The notes under the pieces are model-generated. The model was not told the origin of the DNA. It saw nothing but the letters and a program-made list of their open reading frames with translations, and did not search any database. A program made the translations under genes and the position numbers. A DNA stretch of 64,000 bases from Methylacidiphilales bacterium (GTDB taxonomy: Bacteria > Verrucomicrobiota > Verrucomicrobiia > Methylacidiphilales > UBA1321): assembly GCA_021272165.1 (NCBI GenBank), contig JAJSLK010000014.1, forward strand, positions 62,001 to 126,000, written 5' to 3'. Shown in pieces: positions 31,254 through 38,786 of the stretch (positions are counted from its first letter, which is position 1; each line of letters opens with the position of its first letter).

Positions 31254-31282
31254 GAATTAAATTTTTCGGATGAAGGCGTCAA
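31254..31282 (-). promoter_or_regulatory. Promoter of the tiny basic protein gene
   Basis: On the minus strand TTGACG (31277-31282), a 17-base spacer and TAATTC (31254-31259) form a near-consensus sigma-70 promoter. It would give a 5' leader of roughly 65 bases ending in the GGGGGTGA ribosome binding site. Confidence 0.55.
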
Positions 31283-31339
31283 ATGGAATTTCAACAAATC
31301 GGAAAATTTTTTGTGACTGCATTTTGCGGAAATTTTTCG

Positions 31340-31397
31340 GCGCGAAAAAATCCGCGCGCTTTTTTCACCGTTTTAAGCGCGAAAAAATTTCGCGCGC
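31340..31397 (-). repeat. Pair of AT-centred palindromes across the coaC stop
   Basis: Two units with GCGCG arms around an A/T run (31340-31359 and 31377-31397) are direct repeats of each other, 37 bases apart. The first-transcribed unit lies inside the last codons of coaC and has a perfect 8-base-pair hairpin (GCGCGAAA/TTTCGCGC). The second begins 5 bases after the stop. They probably serve as the terminator or 3' stabilising structure of the operon. The remaining ~180 bases up to the tiny basic gene are AT-rich and carry that gene's promoter. Confidence 0.55.
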
Positions 31398-31910
31398 GAT
31401 TTCCGGAACAGGCCACAAGCGTCCAATGCCTTCGTATCCGCATGCGAGCAATCCTGCTTCGGGCCCGATGAAATTCACGCCCCGCTTCCGGAGGAGATTC
31501 ACGTTATCCTGTGTCGCGGGATGATTCCACATCTTGCCGTTCATTGCGGGGGCGATCAGCACCGGCGCGGGCGTGGCGAGAAGCAGCGACGTGAGCAGGT
31601 CGGGGGCGAGACCGTGCGCAACTTGCGCGATGAGATGGGCCGTCGCCGGCGCCACGACGACCAGATCGGCGCGGTCGCCGATCGCGATATGCGTCGGCTG
31701 GCCCTTGAACATGCCGTCGTTCTCGCGCGTGAAAACCTCGCGGCGGGTCAGAGCGGCGAAAGTCAGCGGCGTGATAAAGCGCAGAGCTTCGTCGGTCAGG
31801 ACCGCATCGACAGCCACGCCTTCCTTGGTCAGCGTGCTGGCCAGTTCGGCCGCGCGATAAGCCGCGATGGAGCCGGTAACGCCAAGAACGATGCGGGAGG
31901 AGTCGCCCAT
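31365..31910 (-). CDS. coaC: Phosphopantothenoylcysteine decarboxylase, stand-alone CoaC
   Basis: The 181-residue FMN protein decarboxylates 4'-phosphopantothenoylcysteine in coenzyme A synthesis. It has GVTGSIAAYRAAELASTL at the N-terminus, a conserved His in THIAIGDRADL, the PAMNGKMW substrate-clamp motif and LLACGYEGIGRL with the catalytic Cys. These motifs distinguish it from UbiX-type flavoproteins. Most bacteria have a CoaBC fusion of ~400 residues; here the CoaB synthetase half is absent, so it must be encoded elsewhere. It lies 19 bases downstream of an anti-sigma/DUF4349 gene, an unusual location. Confidence 0.92.
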   Translation of the reverse strand: MGDSSRIVLGVTGSIAAYRAAELASTLTKEGVAVDAVLTDEALRFITPLTFAALTRREVFTRENDGMFKGQPTHIAIGDRADLVVVAPATAHLIAQVAHGLAPDLLTSLLLATPAPVLIAPAMNGKMWNHPATQDNVNLLRKRGVNFIGPEAGLLACGYEGIGRLWPVPEIAREIFSRLKR

Positions 31911-31929
31911 CCCGCCATTGTAGCGGCGG

Positions 31930-34593
31930 CTACCGCTTCCGCCAGATGTAAATCCGGCGTCCGGTCCAGGCGAGCACCAGCAGCATCACCACCCAGGGCG
32001 CGAGGAACGCCGCGATCACGCCGATGATGCGGACGCTGGCGAAGAGCGCGTTTGCGCCGTCGCCGAATGTTTGCCGTAGCGTGGCCCAGAGCCCGTTGTC
32101 TTCGGCCACGATATCCCGCTCGTTGTGCAGGAGCAGGCTGATCTCGGCGGGCGCGGTATCGTCGGTGCGGGTCTGGTCGGGGCGGTCCTCGCGGCGGACG
32201 GTCAGCGACTCGACCTTGCCGAGCTTCTTCAGCATATCGACAAAGGCGGGATACTTCGCCATCGGCAGGCGGAAGGTCATCTCCGCGGCTTCCGTTCCGT
32301 CCGGTTGATGGGCGAAACTCGACGCCTTGATCTCGACCCCCGCGGCCACGGCATCCTTCTTCAGTTGCTGCGCCTCGTCATTCACATCATCGGCGCGGAC
32401 TGACAGCTCCGTCTGCTGGAGCGGCGCGTCGTCGTCGGTAAGAGAGAGTGAAAGAATCACCGGTTCATCATCGCCGTTTGCGCCGGGACCCGAATCGTCG
32501 TTCCGCTGGAGGCTGAATGACGAAGTGCGGCCCAGTGCGCGAAAGGCGGCCAGCAACGTTGAATAAGCCTGGCCAGGCACGCGGACACTGAGCTGCCCGG
32601 TGCTCTGGCCCTCGGGTGTTTTGTTGAGCGAGGAACTCAGGATGGCGGCGCCGGCCTGCGCCAGCGCGGCCGACTTGGCTTGGTCGAGCGCGTCATCGAC
32701 CGCGGACGTGACGACCGTCAGCGTGACCTGCTTGCGCGATTCGTCATCGGAACGAATGATCAGATGCACCTGCACCTTGTCCTTTTCCGTCAGCGTCTCA
32801 TCAGCGGGCTGATCGGAATCGCCGCCGTCCTTCGCCACGCGCTGGGTCTGCCGCGTGAAGTTGGCGACACGGCCCAGCCCGCGCACGTCGGAAAGGAACG
32901 ATTCGATCTGGTCCGGCACAACCATGACGGTCAGCTCGGCGGTAACATCGCTGCCGGAATTATGATCCAGGTTGGCCGCGAGCACCTGCGCCTTGAAACT
33001 GTCGGCGGCCTGCCGGATTTTCTGGAACGTCCCCTCGACGTCGGTCGCGAAGAGCGAGAAGTCGTCCTGCTCGCGCAGCAGATAGGCCGCGGCCTTGTTG
33101 AGGTCTTTTTCCCGCATCTGGATCGTGATCGTCGCGTACTGAACCTGGAAGTCGTAGAGCTTGAGCTGACCCTGCATCTCTTCGATGCTGCCCCTGACGC
33201 GGCCCAACTCGCGCTCAACCTGCAGCAGGTCGGAGACCTTGCCGTTCTCGCGCTTCAGCAGTTCCTGCAATTGCGTTTCCATCCGGCGCGAGTTTTCCAG
33301 CCGTGCCTGCGTATCAAAGTAATCCCTGGTCACATCGTCGGTGCTGACCGACTGGTTCTGCACCAGGCCGAGATCGCGCAGCTTGAGCAGGAAATTGTCG
33401 AGGCTTTCCGGCAGGATCTTGAGCACCACGCTGCCCTGGAGCTTGCCGTTGCCGCCCTTTTGCGAGCTGCTCGTATCGACATAACCGCCAGCATTGCGAG
33501 TCATCGCCGTGATCTGGTCCATCGCCGACTGGTAGCTTTTGACTTCGAGATCGAGCTGGGCATTGCGGATCAGCTTGCGCGAGGCATCGGGGGACGCCGC
33601 CGTCGAGGAGGCCGCGCTATCCGACTTCATCCCCCCTGCTGCCGGCGCCGCACCCGAATCCCCCGAATAAGCCCGGGCAGCTTCCAACTCCTGTCGCGCC
33701 TGGCTTTTCGCGACAATCATGGGAGCGGTCGCGGCTGTCGGTGCGTTGACCGGCATGGACACAGACGCCGGCGGCATAAGAGCCACGCTGGCTGGTTTGG
33801 CCGCGGGAGCCGGCCCGTCCGCCGCGCTGCCATCCGTTGCGTAACCTTGGTTCTGAGCCTGCGCCAGTTGTTGTGGGGCGGCCTCTTGGCGCAACTCGTC
33901 CCGAGCCGCGAACGCGCGGCCTGTATTTCCGGCGGCTTGGACCGCAAGCTGGGCATCCGGAGCCACCGCCATTTGTTTATCCTCTGACTCCTTTTTCAGG
34001 GCGGTTAACGCATCCACGTCTTTGGCGGCGTCCAGCCGGGCCAGCTTTTGTTTTTCCTCATTTGCGGAAAGTGGCGCTTTTAAATCTTCCAGGACCTTGG
34101 CTGGGATACGCTTCGCATTTGCGTCGGCCAAATTCTCGCCGTCGATTGCATCCGCATAAGCCAACTGCCTCGAGATCGTCGTAAACACGCCCTTTACCCG
34201 GTTGCCGGTATAAATCAGGGACGTCGTGGCCACGGTGAAGATCAGCACGCAGGCCATGCCATATTCCAAAAGCTGCCGCCGGCGCAGAAACCGCGCGATC
34301 GAGCGCCAGAGAACCAGTGCGCTTTCCCACGCGGTCTCACCCTTTTGCTGGTATTCAATCTTGCGGCGAACGCCCGAAATCATCCGTTGTTCAAAGTTGG
34401 GATCGGGCTGGGCATTGGCGTGGGTCTTGTCGAGCAGATCATGCATGGCCTGGGCCTCCTGGTAGGCCGCGCGGGCGGCCGGGTCGGTGTTGAGTTGATT
34501 TTCGAATTGGACCCGCTCGGCCGGCGTCAGCTCGCCATGCAAGGCGGCGGCGATCAGATCATCGAACGGATCGTGGGGAGAAGGTGGTTTCAT
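31930..34593 (-). CDS. Putative anti-sigma factor with DUF4349-like modules
   Basis: The 887-residue product starts with a small helical domain resembling anti-sigma zinc-finger domains but without the cysteines (ALHGELTPAERVQFENQL), then one membrane helix (about 112-130), a long Ala/Gln-rich linker and a periplasmic region. From ~337 a DUF4349 domain is seen (IRNAQLDLEVKSY ... SVSTDDVTRDYFDTQARLEN plus a coiled coil to ~500). A strand-helix-LG-strand pattern recurs near 389, 553, 665 and 771, each ending in an LG(L/R/K)-containing segment. A last helix (about 862-882) and a basic end follow. The start overlaps the upstream ECF sigma gene by 4 bases, so it probably controls that sigma factor. 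Confidence 0.82.
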   Translation of the reverse strand: MKPPSPHDPFDDLIAAALHGELTPAERVQFENQLNTDPAARAAYQEAQAMHDLLDKTHANAQPDPNFEQRMISGVRRKIEYQQKGETAWESALVLWRSIARFLRRRQLLEYGMACVLIFTVATTSLIYTGNRVKGVFTTISRQLAYADAIDGENLADANAKRIPAKVLEDLKAPLSANEEKQKLARLDAAKDVDALTALKKESEDKQMAVAPDAQLAVQAAGNTGRAFAARDELRQEAAPQQLAQAQNQGYATDGSAADGPAPAAKPASVALMPPASVSMPVNAPTAATAPMIVAKSQARQELEAARAYSGDSGAAPAAGGMKSDSAASSTAASPDASRKLIRNAQLDLEVKSYQSAMDQITAMTRNAGGYVDTSSSQKGGNGKLQGSVVLKILPESLDNFLLKLRDLGLVQNQSVSTDDVTRDYFDTQARLENSRRMETQLQELLKRENGKVSDLLQVERELGRVRGSIEEMQGQLKLYDFQVQYATITIQMREKDLNKAAAYLLREQDDFSLFATDVEGTFQKIRQAADSFKAQVLAANLDHNSGSDVTAELTVMVVPDQIESFLSDVRGLGRVANFTRQTQRVAKDGGDSDQPADETLTEKDKVQVHLIIRSDDESRKQVTLTVVTSAVDDALDQAKSAALAQAGAAILSSSLNKTPEGQSTGQLSVRVPGQAYSTLLAAFRALGRTSSFSLQRNDDSGPGANGDDEPVILSLSLTDDDAPLQQTELSVRADDVNDEAQQLKKDAVAAGVEIKASSFAHQPDGTEAAEMTFRLPMAKYPAFVDMLKKLGKVESLTVRREDRPDQTRTDDTAPAEISLLLHNERDIVAEDNGLWATLRQTFGDGANALFASVRIIGVIAAFLAPWVVMLLVLAWTGRRIYIWRKR

Positions 34594-35243
34594 GACGGTT
34601 GCCTTTCCATGGGATTGAGGCCGGGCATGCGGCGCAGGGTTCCGAGGGCGCGGCCCAGAATGCCGCGCAACGCGCCGTTGGTGAGCCCCATGGAATCCTC
34701 GATGGCGCGGTAATCGAGGCCCTCCAGGTAGCGGAGAGTAAGCGCCGTCCGGTGCTCCTCCGGCAGCGACGCCAACGCGCGGCGAAGCCGGGCCTGGTGC
34801 TCCTCCCGTTCCAAAGCCGAGCCGGGCGTCACGGCGTGGTCATCAATCAGCGTGTCAAATGTTTCGGCATCGGCCTGGGGACGACGCCGGCGCAGGCGGT
34901 CGCGCGCGGCATTGCGAGTCACCGTCAGTAGCCAGGCCGGAAATTTCTCGGGCTGGCGCAGGCGGCTCCGCTGCTGATGCGCCTTGAGGAACGTCTCCTG
35001 GGTGATGTCCTCAGCCTCGGCCGGGTCCTGGATGATCGAATAGGCCACGACATAAACCCGGCGGCTGTACGTCCGTATCACCGTATCGAAGGCCTCGTCA
35101 TCCCCGGCCAGCGCGGCCGCAATCATGGCCTGCTCCGCCGAATCCATGGAGGCGGTTTCGAGGCTCGCGGGCCTGGAGTTAAGCTCGGGTGAGGTCACGG
35201 GCGTCGGGCGGAATCGGGGGATTGCAGCCAGAAAGGCATTCAT
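34590..35243 (-). CDS. ECF-type RNA polymerase sigma factor
   Basis: The 217-residue protein has sigma region 2 (EAFDTVIRTYSRRVYVVAYSIIQDPAEAEDITQETFLKA; region 2.4 RQPEKFPAWLLTVTRNAARDRLR) and region 4 (LPEEHRTALTLRYLEGLDYRAIEDSMGLTNGALRGILGRAL), with no regions 1 or 3, as in extracytoplasmic-function sigma factors. It overlaps the anti-sigma/DUF4349 gene. The ATG at 35243 gives a 32-residue Pro-rich N-terminus; an internal ATG at 35147 gives a more typical length. It diverges from the CPXCG gene. The trigger is unknown, but a periplasmic sensor in the partner suggests envelope stress. Confidence 0.9.
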   Translation of the reverse strand: MNAFLAAIPRFRPTPVTSPELNSRPASLETASMDSAEQAMIAAALAGDDEAFDTVIRTYSRRVYVVAYSIIQDPAEAEDITQETFLKAHQQRSRLRQPEKFPAWLLTVTRNAARDRLRRRRPQADAETFDTLIDDHAVTPGSALEREEHQARLRRALASLPEEHRTALTLRYLEGLDYRAIEDSMGLTNGALRGILGRALGTLRRMPGLNPMERQPS

Positions 35244-35369
35244 CAGCGTAGACGCGGCAGGTTGGGAAACCGCGCGAATTTTTTTGGAAAAATTTGATTT
35301 TCGACGGAATTAGCTTATCCCGTGGGAAATAGAGGCTGATCATTTGGGCAATTCAGGTAAAATGAAGCT

Positions 35370-35549
35370 GTGCTTGTTGAAATCGAAATCCAATGTCCTC
35401 ATTGTGGGGAGACTATCGTGACGACCGCCGATACCTCGCAAGGCGACTACCAGACCATCGAGGATTGCGAGGTTTGCTGCGCACCCATGACGATCCAAGT
35501 AAAATGCCATCCCGGGGAAGTTGAAGATATCCGGGTCACCCCGGCCTGA
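35370..35549 (+). CDS. CPXCG motif-containing cysteine-rich protein
   Basis: A GTG-started 59-residue protein with IQCPHCGETI at the N-terminus and EDCEVCCAPM later, plus one more Cys. This is the pattern of the CPXCG cysteine-rich family, probably binding one zinc ion through the two Cys pairs; its function is unknown. An in-frame TAA just upstream fixes GTG 35370 as the earliest start, and AGGT lies about 11 bases before it. coaX begins 4 bases after the stop, so the two are cotranscribed. Confidence 0.85.
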   Translation: MLVEIEIQCPHCGETIVTTADTSQGDYQTIEDCEVCCAPMTIQVKCHPGEVEDIRVTPA

Positions 35550-35553
35550 AATC

Positions 35554-36330
35554 ATGGATAAACCTCCACAATATCTGCTGGTTGACATCGGCAATACCCG
35601 CCTGAAATGGGTCTCGGCCAGTCCGACAGGGCCCATCCAACCCGCCGGCGAAATGGCCACGGCGGAAGCAACGTCGGAACGCGTCGAAGCACTCGCCCGG
35701 GAATTTTCCCATCATTATGTCATCGTCGCCTCTGTCGTGCCGCGACTGGTTGGCCTTTTTGCCCGCTTCTTTCCGGATCGGCTCCATCTCGTCTCCTCTC
35801 ATTCCTCCGGACTCGGCTTTCGGTTTGACTATCCCAAGCCGCCTGAAATCGGCGCCGACCGCCTCGCCGCCGCCGTGGCCGTTTACACCGACGGCCAATG
35901 GCCCGCGATCATTGTCCAGTGTGGCACCGCGACCGCCATTTCCGTTCTGAATTCCGAGGGCAAATTCTGTGGCGGAGCCATTGCGCCCGGCCTCGAAGCC
36001 CAGCTCGATTCACTCATTGGCGTCACGGCTCAGTTGCCCCGAACCGACCTGCATTTGCCCGCCACCGTTCCCGCCCGGTCGACGGAAGAGGCGGTCCGCG
36101 CCGGAGTGCTTCTGAACTTCCGGGGCGGCGTGAAGGAAATCCTTCAGACGCTTATCGACACTCTGCCGCCGTCGTCCCCACCGGTGATCGTGCTTACCGG
36201 CGGCAATGCCGGTCACCTTGAAGGAAAGCTGGGGCGCCCTTGCGCTCTCCGCCCTTTACTCGTCTTTGAAGGGCTGCGCATCATGGGTACGACTGTTTTC
36301 AAGCCACCGTTGCCTTATTCCGAGAAATGA
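35554..36330 (+). CDS. coaX: Type III pantothenate kinase
   Basis: The 258-residue ASKHA-fold enzyme catalyses the first step of CoA synthesis and needs a monovalent cation. The phosphate-binding DIGNTRLKW is at residues 9-17, PPEIGADRLAAAVA holds the catalytic Asp, and VQCGTATAI and GGAIAPG follow. The ATG at 35554 directly follows the CPXCG gene. The stop overlaps trpA by ATGA. It lies a few kilobases from stand-alone coaC on the opposite strand, so two CoA enzymes are in the same region but not in one operon. Confidence 0.95.
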   Translation: MDKPPQYLLVDIGNTRLKWVSASPTGPIQPAGEMATAEATSERVEALAREFSHHYVIVASVVPRLVGLFARFFPDRLHLVSSHSSGLGFRFDYPKPPEIGADRLAAAVAVYTDGQWPAIIVQCGTATAISVLNSEGKFCGGAIAPGLEAQLDSLIGVTAQLPRTDLHLPATVPARSTEEAVRAGVLLNFRGGVKEILQTLIDTLPPSSPPVIVLTGGNAGHLEGKLGRPCALRPLLVFEGLRIMGTTVFKPPLPYSEK

Positions 36331-37148
36331 ATCCTGCCGCTGAAAATCGAATTGACCGGAAATTCCGTGAACTCAAGGCCCGCGGCCAAAAAGCCTTCGT
36401 CGCCTATATTACTGCAGGCGATCCGTCTCCGGAACGGACGCCGGAACTGGTCTGGGCGCTGGAACGGGCCGGGGCCGACATTGTGGAGCTCGGCGTTCCC
36501 TTCTCCGATCCCCTCGCCGACGGCGTGGTGAACCAGCTTTCGGCCCAGCGGGCGCTCGAAGCTGGAACCACTCCCTCCCGTATCATGGAGATCCTCCAGT
36601 CCATCCGGGCCCAGTCGCAAATCCCCATCGTCCTCTATACCTACTTCAATCTCGTATACGCCTATGGTATCGAGCGCTTCTGCCAGAATGCCCATCAAGC
36701 CGGCGCTGACGGCTTGCTCGTGTTGGACCTTCCACCAGAGGAATCGCAGGGCGCCGCCGCCGTCGGTGCGCGGCTCGGCGATGGCAGCTTGCGTCGCATT
36801 TGCCTCGTCGCGCCAACCAGTCCGCCCGAGCGGATCGCCAAAATCGTCGAGAAGGCGACCGGCTTTGTCTATTACGTCTCCCGCGAAGGCGTTACCGGCA
36901 TGCAGGAGCATGTGGCCGGCAGCATCGGAAGCAAGATCGAGCTGCTCCGGAAGCAGACCACTCTTCCCATCTGCGTCGGCTTCGGCATTTCGACCCCCGA
37001 TCAGGCGCACACCGTGGCCCGCCAGGCGGATGGCGCCGTCGTCGGCAGCGCGCTCGTTAACCGGATCGCCGAATGGGGCCGGGAAAAAGAGCTGCCGGGC
37101 AAGCTGGAAGAATTCGCGCGCCCTCTCGCCCAGGCGATTCATTCCTAG
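36327..37148 (+). CDS. trpA: Tryptophan synthase alpha subunit
   Basis: The 273-residue TIM-barrel subunit cleaves indole-3-glycerol phosphate to indole. The catalytic Glu and Asp are in DIVELGVPFSDPLADG (about residues 46-61), followed by QIPIVLYTYFNLVY, LLVLDLPPEE, YYVSREGVTG and PICVGFGIS. The usual trpB partner is not adjacent; trpA is coupled to coaX through a 4-base overlap. No sign of degeneration. A trpB must be elsewhere for function. Confidence 0.95.
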   Translation: MNPAAENRIDRKFRELKARGQKAFVAYITAGDPSPERTPELVWALERAGADIVELGVPFSDPLADGVVNQLSAQRALEAGTTPSRIMEILQSIRAQSQIPIVLYTYFNLVYAYGIERFCQNAHQAGADGLLVLDLPPEESQGAAAVGARLGDGSLRRICLVAPTSPPERIAKIVEKATGFVYYVSREGVTGMQEHVAGSIGSKIELLRKQTTLPICVGFGISTPDQAHTVARQADGAVVGSALVNRIAEWGREKELPGKLEEFARPLAQAIHS

Positions 37149-37245
37149 AGGCAGCCCGAAAATTTCTAAATCAACTTCGGGATTACAGATCCATCATCCG
37201 CCCGCATTGAACTTGTTTCTGGCATGGAAGGCGCTAGAAACGGGT

Positions 37246-38766
37246 ATGCTTTTCCTGCGGGCGATTTCCTCGGCGCCGGCTCTTCTCTTGGCGTTAACGC
37301 TCACTTACACTCCGGCTTTTGCCGCCGTGTCATCCGCCCCGACAGCCCAGGAAGAACGCGACGCCCGGGCTTACAATAATTCCGGTTCCGAAAAGTATGC
37401 CAAGAACGATCTCGACGGCGCCATCGCCGATTACGATCAGGCGATCAAGCTGAATCCAGGTTTGGTCAAGGCCTATTATAATCGCGGCCTGGCCAAGTAC
37501 GACAAGGGCGACCTCGATGCCGCCATCGCCGACTATGACAAGGCCATCGCGCTCAGTCCGCTGTACGAGGACGCTTTCATCAACCGCGCCCTGGCCCGGG
37601 ACGACAAAAACGATCTCGCGGGCGCAATCGCCGACGATACCGAAGCCCTCCGCCTCGCCCCTGACGATTCCTACGCCTATAATAATAGGGGCTGGAGCCA
37701 TTACCGGCAGGGCGATTGCGATGCGGCCATCAAAGACTTCAACGAGGCAATCCGGCTTAATCCCGGGCTTTCCCAGCCTTATAACGACCGCGGCGTCGCG
37801 GAGCGGGAAAAGGGCCAGGTTACCGAGTCCATTGCCGATTACACCAAGGCGATCGAGCTCGATCCGCAGGACGACCAGGCCTACTACAACCGGGCCATTG
37901 CGCGCGATGACCAGGGTGACACCGATGGCGCCATCGCCGACGATTGCGCGGCGATCAAGATCAATCCCCAGTATGCCGACGCTTATGTGAACCGCGGAGG
38001 TGTCAAAGCCGAAAAGGAGGATTGGGACGGGGCCATTGCCGATTACGGTCAGGCCCTCCAGCTCGATCCCAAGAATTCCGGCGCTTATAACGAACGTGGC
38101 CTTGCCCATTATCACCAGGGCGAAGCCGATTCAGCCCTGGCCGATTACAACCAGGCCCTTGAGCTTAATCCACGCGACACCTGCGCTCTGAATAATCGTG
38201 GCAACGTCCAACATGCGCTGGGCCATCTCGACGCCGCCCTGGCTGATTATAACCATGCGCTCGAAATCGATCCCAAAAGTTCCAGCGCCCATAACGACCG
38301 GGGAATCATTCGGCAGGCCAAAGGCGAGCTCGCCGGGGCCGAAGCCGATTACAATGAGGCCTTGCAGCTCGATCCCAAGAATGCCGAGGCTTACGGAAAC
38401 CTCTCTTCGCTGGCCGACGCCCGGAACGATTGGGACGCTGCAATCCTCAATGCCAATCGCGCCATCATCCTTGCGCCGAGTTTTGCCCAGGCTTACAACA
38501 ACCGCGCCGTGGCTGAATACCACAAGCATGATTATGACAAGGCGATGGCCGATGAGGACCAGGCGCTGCAAATCGATCCCAATGATGAAATCGCCTATAA
38601 CAACCGCGGACTGACTGAACAGGCCCGAGGCGATCTGGAAGGCGCATTGGTCGACTACGATCAGGCCATCGAGATCAATCCCAAGTTCCCCGAGGCCCAG
38701 CATAATCGCGCGTGGGCCAAGTGGTACCAGGGGGATGTGGTCGGCGCCATCGCCGACCTGTTTTAA
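37246..38766 (+). CDS. Exported tetratricopeptide repeat protein
   Basis: The 506-residue protein has an N-terminal signal peptide (LFLRAISSAPALLLALTLTYTPAFAA) and then 13 complete 34-residue TPR units plus a partial fourteenth. Typical units run AYxNRGxAxxxxGDxDxAIADYxxAIxLxP. The array fills the whole mature protein, so it is a pure scaffold with no catalytic domain. The very regular spacing and the repeated Asp/Tyr/Asn residues suggest recent unit duplication. ATG 37246 is the only start that gives a signal peptide. It stands 97 bases after trpA and converges on alr. Confidence 0.92.
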   Translation: MLFLRAISSAPALLLALTLTYTPAFAAVSSAPTAQEERDARAYNNSGSEKYAKNDLDGAIADYDQAIKLNPGLVKAYYNRGLAKYDKGDLDAAIADYDKAIALSPLYEDAFINRALARDDKNDLAGAIADDTEALRLAPDDSYAYNNRGWSHYRQGDCDAAIKDFNEAIRLNPGLSQPYNDRGVAEREKGQVTESIADYTKAIELDPQDDQAYYNRAIARDDQGDTDGAIADDCAAIKINPQYADAYVNRGGVKAEKEDWDGAIADYGQALQLDPKNSGAYNERGLAHYHQGEADSALADYNQALELNPRDTCALNNRGNVQHALGHLDAALADYNHALEIDPKSSSAHNDRGIIRQAKGELAGAEADYNEALQLDPKNAEAYGNLSSLADARNDWDAAILNANRAIILAPSFAQAYNNRAVAEYHKHDYDKAMADEDQALQIDPNDEIAYNNRGLTEQARGDLEGALVDYDQAIEINPKFPEAQHNRAWAKWYQGDVVGAIADLF

Positions 38767-38786
38767 GCACCGCGGCCCGCTGCCAT

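Noticed and set aside
31365-31910. UbiX-type flavin prenyltransferase partner for the UbiD-family gene
   Set aside because: The PAMNGKMW and LLACGYEGIGRL motifs are those of CoaC, not UbiX, and it is on the opposite strand in another operon.
36664-37245. Upstream in-frame extension of the TPR protein through trpA
   Set aside because: It overlaps trpA in another frame and gives low-complexity sequence; the ATG at 37246 gives a good signal peptide.
37246-38766. Regular ~102-base repeats taken as a CRISPR or satellite array
   Set aside because: The period is exactly 34 codons and translates into TPR units, so this is protein repeat structure.
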